From Methanoculleus frigidifontis (GTDB lineage: Archaea > Halobacteriota > Methanomicrobia > Methanomicrobiales > Methanoculleaceae): a stretch of 64,000 bases of DNA. The notes below the pieces were generated by a model. That model was not told where the DNA came from and made no database searches. It saw only the letters and a program-made list of their open reading frames with translations. Where the stretch lies: assembly GCF_030464345.1 (NCBI RefSeq), contig NZ_VCYH01000001.1, positions 1-64,000 of the forward strand. Reading direction: 5' to 3'. The position numbers were made by a program, and so were the translations under genes. Shown here one piece after another: positions 45,327-54,962 of the stretch. Every line of letters begins with the position of its first letter. The stretch's first letter is position 1.

Positions 45327-47023
45327 AGCTCGGCCTCCGTCTCGATGCAGAGGTTCCGCTTCAGGTACTCGTCCTGGACCGGGTAGTTGCTCATCCGGAC
45401 GGTGTAATAGCGGTCGAACTTCGCGATGAAGTCCGGATCGTTTGCCATATTGTACTCCTCAGAGATCTTCGGTTTCACCCAGATGGTCGTGTTGTTGCCG
45501 TCGACCAGGCATTCACCGCGCCGGGAGACGACCCGGCCGCGCTTGATCGTGTACTCGGTTTTGCCGAACGCTTCGATGACCTTGCGGTAGTCGACGGCAG
45601 GATCGACCTCATCGGCGCGTACCGGGTAGATCGCAACATCGGCTTCGGCTCCCACGCCCAGATGTCCTTTCCCGATATCGACGATCCCGAGGGCTTTCGC
45701 CTGCGCAGCCCGGGTCATCACCGCTATTTCGTACCAGTCCATCTCCCGCTCGATCGCGGGGAGCGGCACCCGGCTCTCCGTATCGGGATGCACCGTCGCA
45801 AACTCCTCGTCCCGGTACTTCTTGCTCATCAGAAGCGCGATCACTTCCGGGTAACGGACGAACGGGGCGCCGTTCGGGTTATCCGTGGCCATGATACACT
45901 GCCACGGGTCTTTCACGAGGAGGCCGAGCTCGAGGCCTATCGCCCACATCACCGCGTTGACCAGGTTCTTGCGGCGGTAGAGGACCGGGATGATCCCTGA
46001 CCCCGTCTCGAGCTCAACGTCGTGGTTGCTCCATTTGTCGTGGTGGAGCCGGTAGAGGTTGAACTCCATCGGCCCGTCGGCGGTCATCGTGGTGGTCTTG
46101 CCGAACATCACCTGCCCCATATCGATGACGATCTGGGGGCGCATGTTGACGACGTTCGCAACCGGTTCGCTCTTCGAACAGAAGTCGCTCCATCCCGAAC
46201 CGCCGTAGGAGTGGAACTGGACGTGTGTCGCGTAGAGCGTCTGCCGCTTCTTGTTTAAGTCCGGGATGAGCCCGAGGGTGCCCATCGTGCAGGTGTAATT
46301 GCCGGGCTTGCCGAGGTTGTTGCAGTGGAGGTGGACCGAATGGGGCAGGCGGAGCATCTCGTTCGCCTTGACGACCGCCGTGATGATCTCGGACGGGGAG
46401 ACCTCAAAGTTTGGGACGGGGTTGTGGATGCAGGTCACGTCTTTGCCCCAGCCCCATGCCTCGGTGCCGCCGGGGTTCGTGAGTTTGACGGCGAACCCCT
46501 TCACCGCCGTGAGGAACCATCCGATGATGGCGGCGACACGCTTTGTGTCGCCGTCCCTGATCGCTTCCAGGATCGACCAGTTCCCGTCGAAGAGGGCGTT
46601 GGCCATCGTGTCCTGCAGGGGGGTGTAGAGGAACTCCTCATGGGTATGCCGCGCCTCAAGCGGCGCCATCGCCCCCTCGAGCAGGGTGGTGTAGCCCATC
46701 CTGCTGTAGCGGTAGCTGTTCCCGTAGGTGGTCGGCACGCTGTAGCCGGATGTGGCGTGCATGTACCCGTGCCGCGCCGTTCTCCCGGCCCGCATATCCT
46801 CCGGGCTCATGTACCGGCCGAAGTTCACCTTGGTGCCGCAGATATGCGTGTGCGAGTCGATGCCGCCGGGGAGCGTGAGCGCTCCGCGGGCGTCGATGAC
46901 CTCCGCCCCACCACCGACATCCTCGACGATCCTCCCGTCGCGGATGGCGATGTCCATCGTCTCGCCGTTGACGCCGCTTATCGGATCGATGACGTATGCG
47001 TTTTTAATCAGGATCTCGCTCAT
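45323..47023 (-). CDS. fwdA: Formylmethanofuran dehydrogenase subunit A
   Basis: The 566-residue subunit is the amidohydrolase-like component that condenses formate with methanofuran. The metal ligand motif GGIDSHTHICG is near residue 60, followed by SVHLHCNNLG and further conserved stretches such as IMATDNPNGAPF. ATG 47023 overlaps the fwdB stop (ATGA); the much longer open frame upstream is only the fwdB gene read in another frame. Length fits the family. Confidence 0.95.
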   Translation of the reverse strand: MSEILIKNAYVIDPISGVNGETMDIAIRDGRIVEDVGGGAEVIDARGALTLPGGIDSHTHICGTKVNFGRYMSPEDMRAGRTARHGYMHATSGYSVPTTYGNSYRYSRMGYTTLLEGAMAPLEARHTHEEFLYTPLQDTMANALFDGNWSILEAIRDGDTKRVAAIIGWFLTAVKGFAVKLTNPGGTEAWGWGKDVTCIHNPVPNFEVSPSEIITAVVKANEMLRLPHSVHLHCNNLGKPGNYTCTMGTLGLIPDLNKKRQTLYATHVQFHSYGGSGWSDFCSKSEPVANVVNMRPQIVIDMGQVMFGKTTTMTADGPMEFNLYRLHHDKWSNHDVELETGSGIIPVLYRRKNLVNAVMWAIGLELGLLVKDPWQCIMATDNPNGAPFVRYPEVIALLMSKKYRDEEFATVHPDTESRVPLPAIEREMDWYEIAVMTRAAQAKALGIVDIGKGHLGVGAEADVAIYPVRADEVDPAVDYRKVIEAFGKTEYTIKRGRVVSRRGECLVDGNNTTIWVKPKISEEYNMANDPDFIAKFDRYYTVRMSNYPVQDEYLKRNLCIETEAEL

Positions 47024-48309
47024 GGCTGGCGCACCTCCTGGATCCGGGCGTAGACGCTGCCCAGAATCTCTTCGTCGCTCGGATAGGCCGTCTCCAGCAC
47101 CTTCTTTGTCCGGATCGGGACGCCGTCCATCCGGTATGCCGTTCCGGCTGCGTCGATGCCGGTGATGCCCACCGGGATCTGGACGTCGCAGAAGGCCGTG
47201 GTGGCGTTCGCATACGGGTCGATCTGCACGACCGGGATCTCGGCGAGATGTTCGATGCAGGGGCGGGGGAAGTGGGCGGCAGGGTCGCTGGCGACGATCA
47301 GGCAGGCATCGCACTCTTTCCGCGCCAGGATGTCGACCGCCGTCGTCTCGCCCGGGTTGTAGAAGGCGATGCCGCGGGAGAAGTCGATGCCGAAGGGGTA
47401 CCCGGTCATCCAGGTGTTCACCTCGTTCGAGCCGTAGACGTTGTAGTGCCCGCGCATCGCCGAGATGGTGAACTTCGTATGCCGATTGAGTTCGTCCACG
47501 AGCTCGATGGCGTTGCGGATGTTCTTGTACTTCCCCGCGGTCATGGTGAGCCCGAGGCCGAAGTAGACCGCACCGAACTTCGCCTTCTTGCAGAGGTCGA
47601 CGATCCGGAAGAGCTGTTCGCGCTGGACGCCGCCGACGGTGCGGGGAAGATCGTCTCCCTTGCCCCGGACGATGGCGCGCAGGGCAGAGAGCACTGCATA
47701 GTCGCACCCGGGTTTGATCTGGACGAACTCGTCGGCGAGGTTCGTTGTCTGGGACTTCCTGACGTCGACGACGATCACCTTCCGGTCGCGGAAGGAGTTC
47801 TCCAGGAAGAACCCGTTTGCATACCGGGTATACCGGGAGAGGTGCCGCGGGTGAGCGTCGATGGGGTTGCACCCCCAGTAGATGATGATATCGGCGCGGT
47901 TCTTCACCTGGCCGAGCGTGCATCCCGGGTGCCCGACCTCCTGGATGGCCAGGATTGACGGGCCGTGGCAGACCGACGACGTGTTATCGATGACGCCCTT
48001 GAGGAGCTCCGCCATATGCACCCCGACGCACTGCGCCTCGCCGTGCGTCCCGCTCCACCCGTAGAGGAGCGGGCGGTCCGCGTCGAGGAGCATATCGACG
48101 GTGTAATCGATCGCCTCGTCGTAGCTGATCTCCTTCCACTCCTTCCCGACCCGCCGGATCGGGCTCTTCATCCGGTGATCGCCGAGGAACTTGCTGGTTC
48201 CGAGCGTACAGGCATTGTCGGTGGCGACGATCTTGCCGTCTTCCACCGTCACCTCGATATCGTCGCAGAGGCAGCCGCAGAAGGGGCAGACGGTGTCCTT
48301 AATGATCAT
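47020..48309 (-). CDS. fwdB: Formylmethanofuran dehydrogenase subunit B
   Basis: The 429-residue catalytic subunit binds a [4Fe-4S] cluster (VCPFCGCLCDDIEV at the N-terminus) and a bis-molybdopterin W or Mo centre. It reduces CO2 to formate with reduced ferredoxin. The metal-ligating residue in SSVCHGPS is cysteine (TGC), not selenocysteine. Length and order match other FwdB/FmdB. Confidence 0.95.
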   Translation of the reverse strand: MIIKDTVCPFCGCLCDDIEVTVEDGKIVATDNACTLGTSKFLGDHRMKSPIRRVGKEWKEISYDEAIDYTVDMLLDADRPLLYGWSGTHGEAQCVGVHMAELLKGVIDNTSSVCHGPSILAIQEVGHPGCTLGQVKNRADIIIYWGCNPIDAHPRHLSRYTRYANGFFLENSFRDRKVIVVDVRKSQTTNLADEFVQIKPGCDYAVLSALRAIVRGKGDDLPRTVGGVQREQLFRIVDLCKKAKFGAVYFGLGLTMTAGKYKNIRNAIELVDELNRHTKFTISAMRGHYNVYGSNEVNTWMTGYPFGIDFSRGIAFYNPGETTAVDILARKECDACLIVASDPAAHFPRPCIEHLAEIPVVQIDPYANATTAFCDVQIPVGITGIDAAGTAYRMDGVPIRTKKVLETAYPSDEEILGSVYARIQEVRQP

Positions 48310-48688
48310 ACGGCAGCCCTCCCAGTTCCTCCATCAACTCGTATATTGTCCTGCGGGGCTCATCGGTCGCATCGACCGTCACCTCCGTCGATTTGAAGTC
48401 GGGCATGCCCGTCGAGTGTGTCTCGCCGCCGATGATGTGATTTGCATACGGCCCGTAGGGCACGAAGATCGTGCCGGGTTTGATAAGGTCGTCGGCGGCG
48501 GCCGTGAGCACGACCCTGCCATACGGGCTTGCGACAAGGACATTCTCCCCTTCGTCGATACCGAGTTCCATCATGTCGAAGAAGTGCATGAAACAGGTGC
48601 TGGTCTCGTCCCGGTAGGCGACGGACCGTTTGTTCTCCACGTTCGCGCCCTGGTCGACCGTCCGCCCCGTGTTCATCATGACCTTCAT
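48299..48688 (-). CDS. fwdD: Formylmethanofuran dehydrogenase subunit D
   Basis: The 129-residue subunit is the molydopterin-dinucleotide-binding domain that completes subunit B in other enzymes of the family (GENVLVASPYGRVVL, GTIFVPYGPYANHIIGG). It overlaps the ferredoxin gene upstream by ATGA and fwdB downstream by eleven bases, so all are one transcript. ATG 48688 is chosen from the domain start. Confidence 0.9.
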   Translation of the reverse strand: MKVMMNTGRTVDQGANVENKRSVAYRDETSTCFMHFFDMMELGIDEGENVLVASPYGRVVLTAAADDLIKPGTIFVPYGPYANHIIGGETHSTGMPDFKSTEVTVDATDEPRRTIYELMEELGGLPYDH

Positions 48689-49290
48689 GCGCCTCTCTCC
48701 TGGATGCCTTCGACCATCCGGGCGACGCGGATGGCCTTGTTCGGGCAGTTGTTTTCGCAGGTCTTGCACCCGGTGCATTTCTCTTCGTGGATCACGCGCA
48801 CCCGTCCGCCCTCGATCTTCATGATCACCTCGTCGCTCGAGGCGGTGCCGGTCGAGGCGAGACTCGGGTCGGCCTGCTTGTTGACGGGGCAGGAGACCGC
48901 GCAGTTGCCGCAGCGCATGCAGAGCGTATCGTCGACGGTGAGGCGGTACCACGACCGCAGGTCAGTAGCGTCGTTCCGCTTGGCGTCGAGCACCCGGCCG
49001 CTCCAGAGGACGTCCTCCGGGCAGGCCTCAACGCAGAGGCCGCACCGGATGCAGTGTCCCCGGTGGATCATCGGTTTCCAGTGATCCGTGTGGCGCAGGA
49101 CCTCGATCGCCCCAGGTGCCGGGCAGATCATCATGCAATTGTAACACGCCGTACACTCGTTGCCGGTCGGTAGCGGGTAGTCCTTGAAGTAAGGGGGGGT
49201 TACCAGCGGAGCGGTCTTTGCAAACAGGAATGTGCGGAGCCACTCCATCCGCAGGAATTCGCGCAGGTACCAGATGATTGACGTGCTCAT
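48685..49290 (-). CDS. Four-cluster [4Fe-4S] ferredoxin linking Eha and Fwd
   Basis: The 201-residue protein has four CxxCxxCxxxC(P) motifs: CTACYNCMMICP, CIRCGLCVEACP, CMRCGNCAVSCP and CTGCKTCENNCP. It sits between the hydrogenase large subunit (gap seven bases) and fwdD (overlap). It is an electron-transfer subunit corresponding in position to the EhaP/Q polyferredoxins, and could also deliver electrons to the Fwd complex directly. No F or G polyferredoxin of Fwd is in this operon. Confidence 0.9.
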   Translation of the reverse strand: MSTSIIWYLREFLRMEWLRTFLFAKTAPLVTPPYFKDYPLPTGNECTACYNCMMICPAPGAIEVLRHTDHWKPMIHRGHCIRCGLCVEACPEDVLWSGRVLDAKRNDATDLRSWYRLTVDDTLCMRCGNCAVSCPVNKQADPSLASTGTASSDEVIMKIEGGRVRVIHEEKCTGCKTCENNCPNKAIRVARMVEGIQERGA

Positions 49291-49297
49291 TCCTCTC

Positions 49298-50389
49298 TTA
49301 CCTCTCGTTGCAGGCGATGCAGGGATCGCTGCTGATGAACGTCGACGTCACGTCGGCGACGGACGTCGCATCGGTGATCATATAGTGGGCGCAGGCCTCG
49401 ATGTTCATGATGGACGGTGTTCTGATGGCGATATCGAGTATCCTGCCGTACTCGTCGGACTTGATGTAGTAGGTCAGTTCACCGCGGGGCGCTTCACCCC
49501 GGTAGGTGATCTCGCCTGCACCGCAGAAGCCGCCGCCGCGGATACTGTCGCCTTCCCCGAGCCGGTCAACACACTTCCGGATGAGATCGATGCTCTGAAA
49601 GACCTCCTGAAAGCGGATCATAATCCTGGCGAAGTTGTCGCCTTCCGTCCTGCTGATCGGGGTAAACCCGAGTTTCTGGTAGGTCGGGTGGCAGAGCCGG
49701 AGGTCGGACTCCGGCAGGCCGCTCGCTCGCGCCGTCGGGCCGACGGCATGCGCCTCTATCGCCCGCTCGCGGCTCATGATACCGATCCCCTTGCTCCGCA
49801 AAGCGATCAGCGGCCCGGTCTCGAACATCCTCACGTAGCGATGCATATCTGCTTCCACCTTTACGAGGTCCGCGAGGAGCGCGGCCTTGTCAGCCTCCGT
49901 GAGATCGAAGCGCACACCGCCCGGGATCATGTAGGCGGTGTTGATCCTCGAGCCCGTGATCCGCTCGAGGTTGTCGAGGACGGTCTCGCGGACGTTTAAG
50001 AGGTACATGCCGAGGGTCTCGTGTTCGATCGTGTAGCAGTATGAGAAGTTTGCGAGGATGTGGCTCGCCACCCGGTCGAGTTCGTTAACGATTACCCGCA
50101 GGTATGCGGCTCGCGGCGGCACCGCGATCCCGCTGATCCCCTCCATCGCCTCGATGAAGACCATGTTGTGGACGACCGAACAGATGCCGCAGACCCTTTC
50201 AGCCAGGAACATCACCTCCTGCCAGGGGCGTCCCCGCATGATCCGCTCGATCCCTTTCTTCATGTACCCGAGTTCCACCTCGGTCCGGAGCACGCGCTCG
50301 CCGCTCGTCTCACACTTGAGGCGGACCGGCTCCTTCCAGCAGGGGTGCACGGGACCGAGGGGGATGGATACGTCGACGTTCTTCTTCAT
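49298..50389 (-). CDS. ehaO: Eha-type hydrogenase large subunit (NuoD-like)
   Basis: The 363-residue subunit carries the [NiFe] site. The ligand motifs are RVCGICS (about 75) and DPCIACNER at the extreme C-terminus, so it is a true hydrogenase rather than a complex I subunit. Start ATG 50389 follows GGAGAAGAAGCAGAA and overlaps the ehaN stop. There is no extension past the last CxxC motif beyond NER, so a cleaved maturation peptide is absent or very short. Eha versus Ehb or Mbh is assigned from subunit sizes and order. Confidence 0.9.
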   Translation of the reverse strand: MKKNVDVSIPLGPVHPCWKEPVRLKCETSGERVLRTEVELGYMKKGIERIMRGRPWQEVMFLAERVCGICSVVHNMVFIEAMEGISGIAVPPRAAYLRVIVNELDRVASHILANFSYCYTIEHETLGMYLLNVRETVLDNLERITGSRINTAYMIPGGVRFDLTEADKAALLADLVKVEADMHRYVRMFETGPLIALRSKGIGIMSRERAIEAHAVGPTARASGLPESDLRLCHPTYQKLGFTPISRTEGDNFARIMIRFQEVFQSIDLIRKCVDRLGEGDSIRGGGFCGAGEITYRGEAPRGELTYYIKSDEYGRILDIAIRTPSIMNIEACAHYMITDATSVADVTSTFISSDPCIACNER

Positions 50390-50844
50390 TTCTGCTTCTT
50401 CTCCTCGTAGTCGTTGAACAACGTCGGCGCAAGCGCGAGTATGGCGTTTAAGATCTCCGTCGGCCGGGGCGGGCATCCCGGTACCTGGGCCGCAATGGGG
50501 ATGTACTTGGCGACCGGCGGTTCGATGTAGGAGTGCCACCGGTTAAAGACGCAGCCCGAGATGGGGCAGTTGCCGATGGCAATGGCTACCTTGGGTTCGG
50601 GGATCTTCTCCCAGATGTCCTGAAGTTTGTCCACCCACTGGGGCGTCATGGACCCGATGACCAGCAGGACGTCTGCTTCACGCGGGTTGTTGTGCACGTA
50701 GATCCCGTACTGCTCGATGTCGTAGCGGGGTGCGAGGCATGCAAGCACCTCGATGTCGCACCCGTTGCAGGAACCGACATCGACGTACGCGACGTGGATC
50801 GATCGTGAGCGTACGGTGTTTTTGATCTTCTGGAGGATGCTCAT
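50386..50844 (-). CDS. ehaN: Eha-type hydrogenase small subunit (NuoB-like)
   Basis: The 152-residue subunit holds the proximal [4Fe-4S] cluster: [22 protein letters not shown] and VPGCPPRP supply the Cys ligands. It joins the large subunit to the membrane part. Its ATG overlaps the ehaM stop (TAATG). Confidence 0.9.
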   Translation of the reverse strand: MSILQKIKNTVRSRSIHVAYVDVGSCNGCDIEVLACLAPRYDIEQYGIYVHNNPREADVLLVIGSMTPQWVDKLQDIWEKIPEPKVAIAIGNCPISGCVFNRWHSYIEPPVAKYIPIAAQVPGCPPRPTEILNAILALAPTLFNDYEEKKQK

Positions 50845-51227
50845 TATCGGATCACCTCCCGTATTCTGGCTAATCCTTCGTCGATTGCTGAATTTTCCTG
50901 TGTGCCGGATGCGATATGCGTCCGGACGTCCTCATAGATACTCTGCATCGCCTCGGGCGCGACCAGGGGAATGAAATCGGTGAAGAGCTCGCATCCGAGT
51001 TTCCGGGCGACGGGATCGTCCGTATCGGCATGCAGGAGCCCCATCTCGTAGCGGGCCTCGAGGTTCTCGAGGAGCGACATATCGAACGTCCGGATCAGGA
51101 TCATCCGCATCTTCTGCTCGCCGATACCGAGCCTGCGGGCGATCTGCCTGACCACCATATCGTGCCGGGTGCTGGTCAGGATGTTGTACTTCATCTGCCG
51201 GAGGTCCTTTTCGTACAGGTACTTCAT
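50844..51227 (-). CDS. ehaM: Eha-type subunit M (DUF1959-like)
   Basis: The 127-residue soluble protein, [20 protein letters not shown] onward, matches the helical DUF1959 type found in Eha operons between the small membrane subunit and ehaN. Its role is unknown. ATG 51227 overlaps the upstream stop; the longer open frame upstream only shadows ehaL. Confidence 0.75.
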   Translation of the reverse strand: MKYLYEKDLRQMKYNILTSTRHDMVVRQIARRLGIGEQKMRMILIRTFDMSLLENLEARYEMGLLHADTDDPVARKLGCELFTDFIPLVAPEAMQSIYEDVRTHIASGTQENSAIDEGLARIREVIR

Positions 51228-51466
51228 GCGAGGCCGCCTCCCAGTGCGTAGACCACAAAACCGAGAACACTTGCCCAGAGCAGAGCCATCTCGGCGTTCT
51301 TGAGAGCAAGGGTCTCGCGCTGCCAGGTGATGACTGCAGCGGCAGCGAGCACGGCGATGCCGATACCCGCCTGCACCAGGACACTTGCGTTGCCGGCCGC
51401 CTGAGCCAGCATGACTGCTATATAAAATACGGCCCCGAGCGTGATAAGCGTGCGTATCAGATTCAT
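51224..51466 (-). CDS. Small membrane subunit of the Eha-type hydrogenase (EhaL-like)
   Basis: This 80-residue protein has about three membrane helices (LIRTLITLGAVFYIAVMLAQ; VLVQAGIGIAVLAAAAVI; ALLWASVLGFVVYALG). Position after ehaJ and size point to EhaL. No separate EhaK was found. Confidence 0.65.
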   Translation of the reverse strand: MNLIRTLITLGAVFYIAVMLAQAAGNASVLVQAGIGIAVLAAAAVITWQRETLALKNAEMALLWASVLGFVVYALGGGLA

Positions 51467-52308
51467 GCAAGAATCACCCCGAGAACGATGATATAGACCG
51501 CAATGGCTCCCGTCACCAGGCTCTGCACCGTGACGGTGTCATACGGGGAGAGCATGGGCGAGACCGCGCAGATGAACGAGAGCGAGACCAGGATGAGCAG
51601 CATCAGGAGCAGCGCCGCCAGCAGCGGCAGCTGCCCGATGAAAATCAGCACAAAGGCGTAGAGGAGGACATAGGTCTTGATGGCGTAGCCGACCTCGAGC
51701 CCTGCACGCCAGATGCCGAAGTGCTCGGTCATGTTCCCGCTGACGATCTCCTTGGCCTCGATGATCGCAAAGGGGCTGTAGTGGAGTTTTGAGAGGATCA
51801 CCAGGTACATCGCAATTGCCGCCGGGAAGGCGGCGATGAGCAGGGGGCCGTGCACCTGCTGGTACGCGATGATGTCGGAGAGCATCAGCGAGTGCGTGAA
51901 GAAGTAGATCAGGCCGACCGTTGCGAAGAGCGGCAGCTCGGATGCTGCGGAGATGACCGACCGGATCGCGCCGAACTTGCCGTAGGGAGAGCCCGACGAG
52001 AGGCCGAGCCCGTGCTCCACGATCTTGTGGAGGAGGTAGATGCCGAAGAGCAGCAGGATGCTCCCGCCCGAGAGCAGGATGAAGAGGGCTGCACTCCAGA
52101 TGCCGATGGCGACCAGAACCACCGCAACAAAGAGCGTCTGGCTCGCGGTCTTCGGTATCCAGGTCTCTTTGAACGAGAACTTCAGGGTGTGCAAAATCTC
52201 CTGCCAGATCGGCGGCCCCGGGCGTCCCTGGACGCGGGCGATGACCTTCCGGTGTATGCCGTGGAAGAGCAGGCCGATGAACAGTGCAAAGATCAGGTAT
52301 TCAATCAT
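51463..52308 (-). CDS. ehaJ: Eha-type membrane subunit J (NuoH-like)
   Basis: The 281-residue integral membrane protein resembles NuoH, the quinone-site/ion-channel subunit of complex I. Motifs include KVIARVQGRPGPPIWQEILH near the N-terminus and SPFAIIEAKEIVSGNMTEHF, both typical of the family. It connects the hydrogenase module with ion transport. Confidence 0.9.
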   Translation of the reverse strand: MIEYLIFALFIGLLFHGIHRKVIARVQGRPGPPIWQEILHTLKFSFKETWIPKTASQTLFVAVVLVAIGIWSAALFILLSGGSILLLFGIYLLHKIVEHGLGLSSGSPYGKFGAIRSVISAASELPLFATVGLIYFFTHSLMLSDIIAYQQVHGPLLIAAFPAAIAMYLVILSKLHYSPFAIIEAKEIVSGNMTEHFGIWRAGLEVGYAIKTYVLLYAFVLIFIGQLPLLAALLLMLLILVSLSFICAVSPMLSPYDTVTVQSLVTGAIAVYIIVLGVILA

Positions 52309-52309
52309 A

Positions 52310-52516
52310 TCAGTATCCTATGAACGGGATGTCCGCAACTCCTTCCGACGCGCTCCACCACAGTGCCAGAGCGATGACGAATACCGGGAAGGCGAGGACG
52401 ATCAGGATCTCGGCGAGCCAGACCGCAAGGTAGCCTATCGCCGCGAAAATCGCCGCGGCGACGCAGACGATGCCTGAGACCGTCGCAATTGTCAGCGCAC
52501 TCTGTTTTCGTTTCAT
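52310..52516 (-). CDS. Small membrane subunit of the Eha-type hydrogenase (EhaI-like)
   Basis: A 68-residue protein with two membrane helices, ALTIATVSGIVCVAAAIFAA and the following VWLAEILIVLAFPVFVIALA. It lies one base before ehaJ and four after ehaH. Named from position and size only. Confidence 0.65.
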   Translation of the reverse strand: MKRKQSALTIATVSGIVCVAAAIFAAIGYLAVWLAEILIVLAFPVFVIALALWWSASEGVADIPFIGY

Positions 52517-52520
52517 TGCA

Positions 52521-53189
52521 TCACATCGATATGACGATCTCCACCACCCGCAGGAAGACGAGCAGTGAGCTGACGTGCACCATCAGGATGAAGGGCGCTC
52601 CCTGGGCACGGGTGATCTCCGCCTTTGCTATGTAGAACGGTGCCATCCCTTCGCCCATCACCCCGAGCACCAGGAAGATCTTCGCGATCAGCGGCACCGC
52701 GACGGCGGCGGTGTAGAGCTCCCAGAGGCTCAGGGTGCCGGTCGTCGCCAGCACGATCGCCGCTCCCCCGAAGAGCGGCACCGTGGCGAGCATGGCGACG
52801 ATCCCATACTGGAAGGCAGCGTTCAGGACGTGCTTGTTCTTGTATGCCGCCACGATGCCGATGTTGGTGATCCCCACCATCGAGACGAAGAGGGTGAAGT
52901 TGAAGACGTCACCGCTCACGACGGCGCCGAGGGTGGCGAGCCCGCAGGCTATCGCCATGAACCGCTGGAACCGGAGGAGGCCGGGGTCGATCTCTTTTGT
53001 GTAGTAGGCGTCGCCGCCGAAGGCGATATCGACCATCTTCTCCGGCCTGCTGACGATGGCGAGTGCGGTGAAGATGAGGGCGAAGGCGAAGAGCGCGGCG
53101 GTGTAGACGCTGAAGTAGTTGACGATATCGCCGAACTCCAGGACGAAGAGTTCGCTGCCCCCGATGTTCGTCACCGGCAGGTTAAACAT
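52521..53189 (-). CDS. ehaH: Eha-type membrane subunit H (NuoN/MrpD-like fragment)
   Basis: The 222-residue membrane protein covers a part of the antiporter-like NuoL/M/N fold. It shows SGDVFNFTLFVSMVGITNIG and a conserved Lys in IAKIFLVLGVMGEGMAPFY, which could take part in ion pumping. It is shorter than NuoN (about 480), as expected for EhaH. Overlaps the gene upstream by eight bases. Confidence 0.85.
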   Translation of the reverse strand: MFNLPVTNIGGSELFVLEFGDIVNYFSVYTAALFAFALIFTALAIVSRPEKMVDIAFGGDAYYTKEIDPGLLRFQRFMAIACGLATLGAVVSGDVFNFTLFVSMVGITNIGIVAAYKNKHVLNAAFQYGIVAMLATVPLFGGAAIVLATTGTLSLWELYTAAVAVPLIAKIFLVLGVMGEGMAPFYIAKAEITRAQGAPFILMVHVSSLLVFLRVVEIVISM

Positions 53190-53787
53190 GCTCTCCCCCC
53201 CGCATCGTTCCGATAAGCGACATCTTTGCCATCACCTTGACGAGGATCGCCCCGCCGGCGATCATCACCGCAAAGAACCAGTACGCCGGCAGGAGCATGA
53301 AGATAAAGAACGCTCCGATCCAGAAGACCCAGGCATACCCGCTCACCGTCTCGATGATCGCGAACTGCTCGTTCTGTCCCCGGCACAGGAAATAGAAGAT
53401 CGCCCCGACTGCGGCTACTGCCCCGCCGGTGAACCCGGAGAGGATGATGCCGTAGGCGACCAGGATCAGCGCCATGATGCCGGGGGCGCTCTCCATCACC
53501 TCAATCCGGAAGGGCGGCGCGGTCGGTGGTGTCCGGAGGTCCTCTTTGGCGAGGTAGACCTCCGAGACCGCCAGCAGTTCCGAGATCCCGACCACGAGCC
53601 CGGGGAGGATCAGCGCCTCGGCAAGGTCGGTAGCGACGAGAGCGATCAGGGCGAGTGCCAGGATCTCGGCAAGGTCGGTGAGCAGGATCCGGTGCAGGTC
53701 GTCCCGCTCCCGCATAAGGGCGTAGAAGCCGATCAGCACCCCGGCAAAGACGACGAGCAGTCCGAGGACGTAGACCTGATCCATCAC
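53182..53787 (-). CDS. ehaG: Eha-type membrane subunit G
   Basis: The 201-residue protein has about five to six membrane helices and an N-terminal YVLGLLVVFAGVLIGFYALM. A Glu/Asp-rich helix (DLAEILALALIALVATDLAE) may take part in ion movement. Assigned from order and size. It overlaps its neighbours on both sides. Confidence 0.75.
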   Translation of the reverse strand: MMDQVYVLGLLVVFAGVLIGFYALMRERDDLHRILLTDLAEILALALIALVATDLAEALILPGLVVGISELLAVSEVYLAKEDLRTPPTAPPFRIEVMESAPGIMALILVAYGIILSGFTGGAVAAVGAIFYFLCRGQNEQFAIIETVSGYAWVFWIGAFFIFMLLPAYWFFAVMIAGGAILVKVMAKMSLIGTMRGGEHV

Positions 53788-54248
53788 TCCTCCCTCCGAA
53801 AGAGATATGCGGCGATGGCGAAGGCGACAAAGAGAATACTCGTCTCAACGACCGTGTCAAGTCCCCTCGTGTTGTAGAGGATCTCGTCGGTGATCCCGCC
53901 CGGGTGCGAGACGATCGTCGTGCCGAGGTGCATCGTCGAGTCTGCGAGGAACGCGGAGAACGGCGTTAAGTATGCCGTGACGTAGCCGAGGTACGGTGAG
54001 TTCTCCGGGTACTGCGCCGCGACGTCGGTCGTGCCGAACGGCTCGCCGCCGCGGTCGTACGGGTGGAGGCTGCTGCTCGGATCGAGGGTCTTCGGGTAGA
54101 GCTGGTCATCGTCGTAGCCGATGAACGGCAGCGTGACGATGCCGATGATGACGCCCCCCACGACCAGCAGTGCATAGAGGGCCGAGAGGTTCTCGTAATC
54201 GGAGAGCACCCGGGAGATCCGGCTGATGACAAGACCCGGCCGTGTCAT
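53784..54248 (-). CDS. ehaF: Eha-type membrane subunit F
   Basis: The 154-residue protein has an N-terminal helix (LYALLVVGGVIIGIVTLPFI), an external segment, and a C-terminal helix after RGLDTVVETSILFVAFAIAAYLF; the last part resembles MrpB/MbhF-like subunits. Assigned from order and size. Confidence 0.75.
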   Translation of the reverse strand: MTRPGLVISRISRVLSDYENLSALYALLVVGGVIIGIVTLPFIGYDDDQLYPKTLDPSSSLHPYDRGGEPFGTTDVAAQYPENSPYLGYVTAYLTPFSAFLADSTMHLGTTIVSHPGGITDEILYNTRGLDTVVETSILFVAFAIAAYLFRREE

Positions 54249-54493
54249 ACCGATCCCCTCCGCTCAATGACCCGCACGAGGACGAAGGTCGCGATCGCCG
54301 TCACGGCGATGAAGGTGAGCAGCGCCAGCGTCTCGTCGAATGAGAGCATGATCAGGAGCAGTCCGAACGCCGGGATCTCGAGGCTGATCAGCCGGCTGAC
54401 GTACGACCGCGGCCTCGGAAACGCGGTGCCGGTGATCCCGATGAGGAGCACGGCGCAACCGAGGAGGAACTCCGGGCTCATGGCCATGCTCAT
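54245..54493 (-). CDS. ehaE: Eha-type membrane subunit E
   Basis: The 82-residue protein has two to three membrane helices (FLLGCAVLLIGITGTAFP; LEIPAFGLLLIMLSF; ALLTFIAVTAIATFVLVRVI). It overlaps both neighbours by ATGA. An internal ATG two codons later is an equal start. Confidence 0.7.
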   Translation of the reverse strand: MSMAMSPEFLLGCAVLLIGITGTAFPRPRSYVSRLISLEIPAFGLLLIMLSFDETLALLTFIAVTAIATFVLVRVIERRGSV

Positions 54494-54720
54494 ACCGCAT
54501 CCCTCATGCAGACGAGCAGAATGATGATCGTCGTGACCGGGATGATCAGCCCGACGGCGATCGCGACGTCGAGGTAGCCCCTGTCCACCAGGAAGGGTAT
54601 CACGCCTCCCGCGATGATCGCGATGGAGATCAGTTTATTCAGGGAATCCGTCTGCACGACGGCACTCACGGCTCCGATGAGGGCGACCGCCCCGTAGAGG
54701 ATAGCAAGGAGGTCGTTCAT
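54490..54720 (-). CDS. ehaD: Eha-type membrane subunit D
   Basis: The 76-residue protein has two to three membrane helices (LLAILYGAVALIGAVSAVVQ; VAIAVGLIIPVTTIIILLVC) and the short loop PFLVDRGYLD. It overlaps ehaC and ehaE by ATGA. The start lies inside a longer open frame that shadows ehaC. Confidence 0.7.
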   Translation of the reverse strand: MNDLLAILYGAVALIGAVSAVVQTDSLNKLISIAIIAGGVIPFLVDRGYLDVAIAVGLIIPVTTIIILLVCMRDAV

Positions 54721-54962
54721 CTGCCGCCGCCTCCGCCTTTTGCATAAGTGCTTGCGATGGCATTCGACTCCAGCGTCGATCCGACGAAGTACGCGGCCGC
54801 GGCAACAAGGGAGAGGGGGTGATCGAGCAGCAGCACCAGCGACCCTGCGATGGCGAAGTTCATGACGTTGAGGTAGGGGAGTTTCCTGCCGGTTTTCCGC
54901 TCGGCGACTACTCTGACGGCGGCGAAGACGGCGATGATCCCGATGAGCGGGAGGGCGATCAT
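54717..54962 (-). CDS. ehaC: Eha-type membrane subunit C
   Basis: The 81-residue membrane protein starts MIALPLIGIIAVFAAVRVVA and ends in a glycine run (YAKGGGGGR). Its ATG overlaps the stop of the gene upstream. The longer open frame to 55223 only shadows that gene. Confidence 0.7.
   Translation of the reverse strand: MIALPLIGIIAVFAAVRVVAERKTGRKLPYLNVMNFAIAGSLVLLLDHPLSLVAAAAYFVGSTLESNAIASTYAKGGGGGR

Noticed and set aside
47024-47923. Upstream extension of fwdA to 866 residues
   Set aside because: The extension is Arg/Pro-rich and is the fwdB gene read in another frame; the ATGA overlap at 47023 gives the true start.
47940-47980. Possible selenocysteine in FwdB
   Set aside because: The metal-ligand codon is TGC (Cys), so no recoding is needed.
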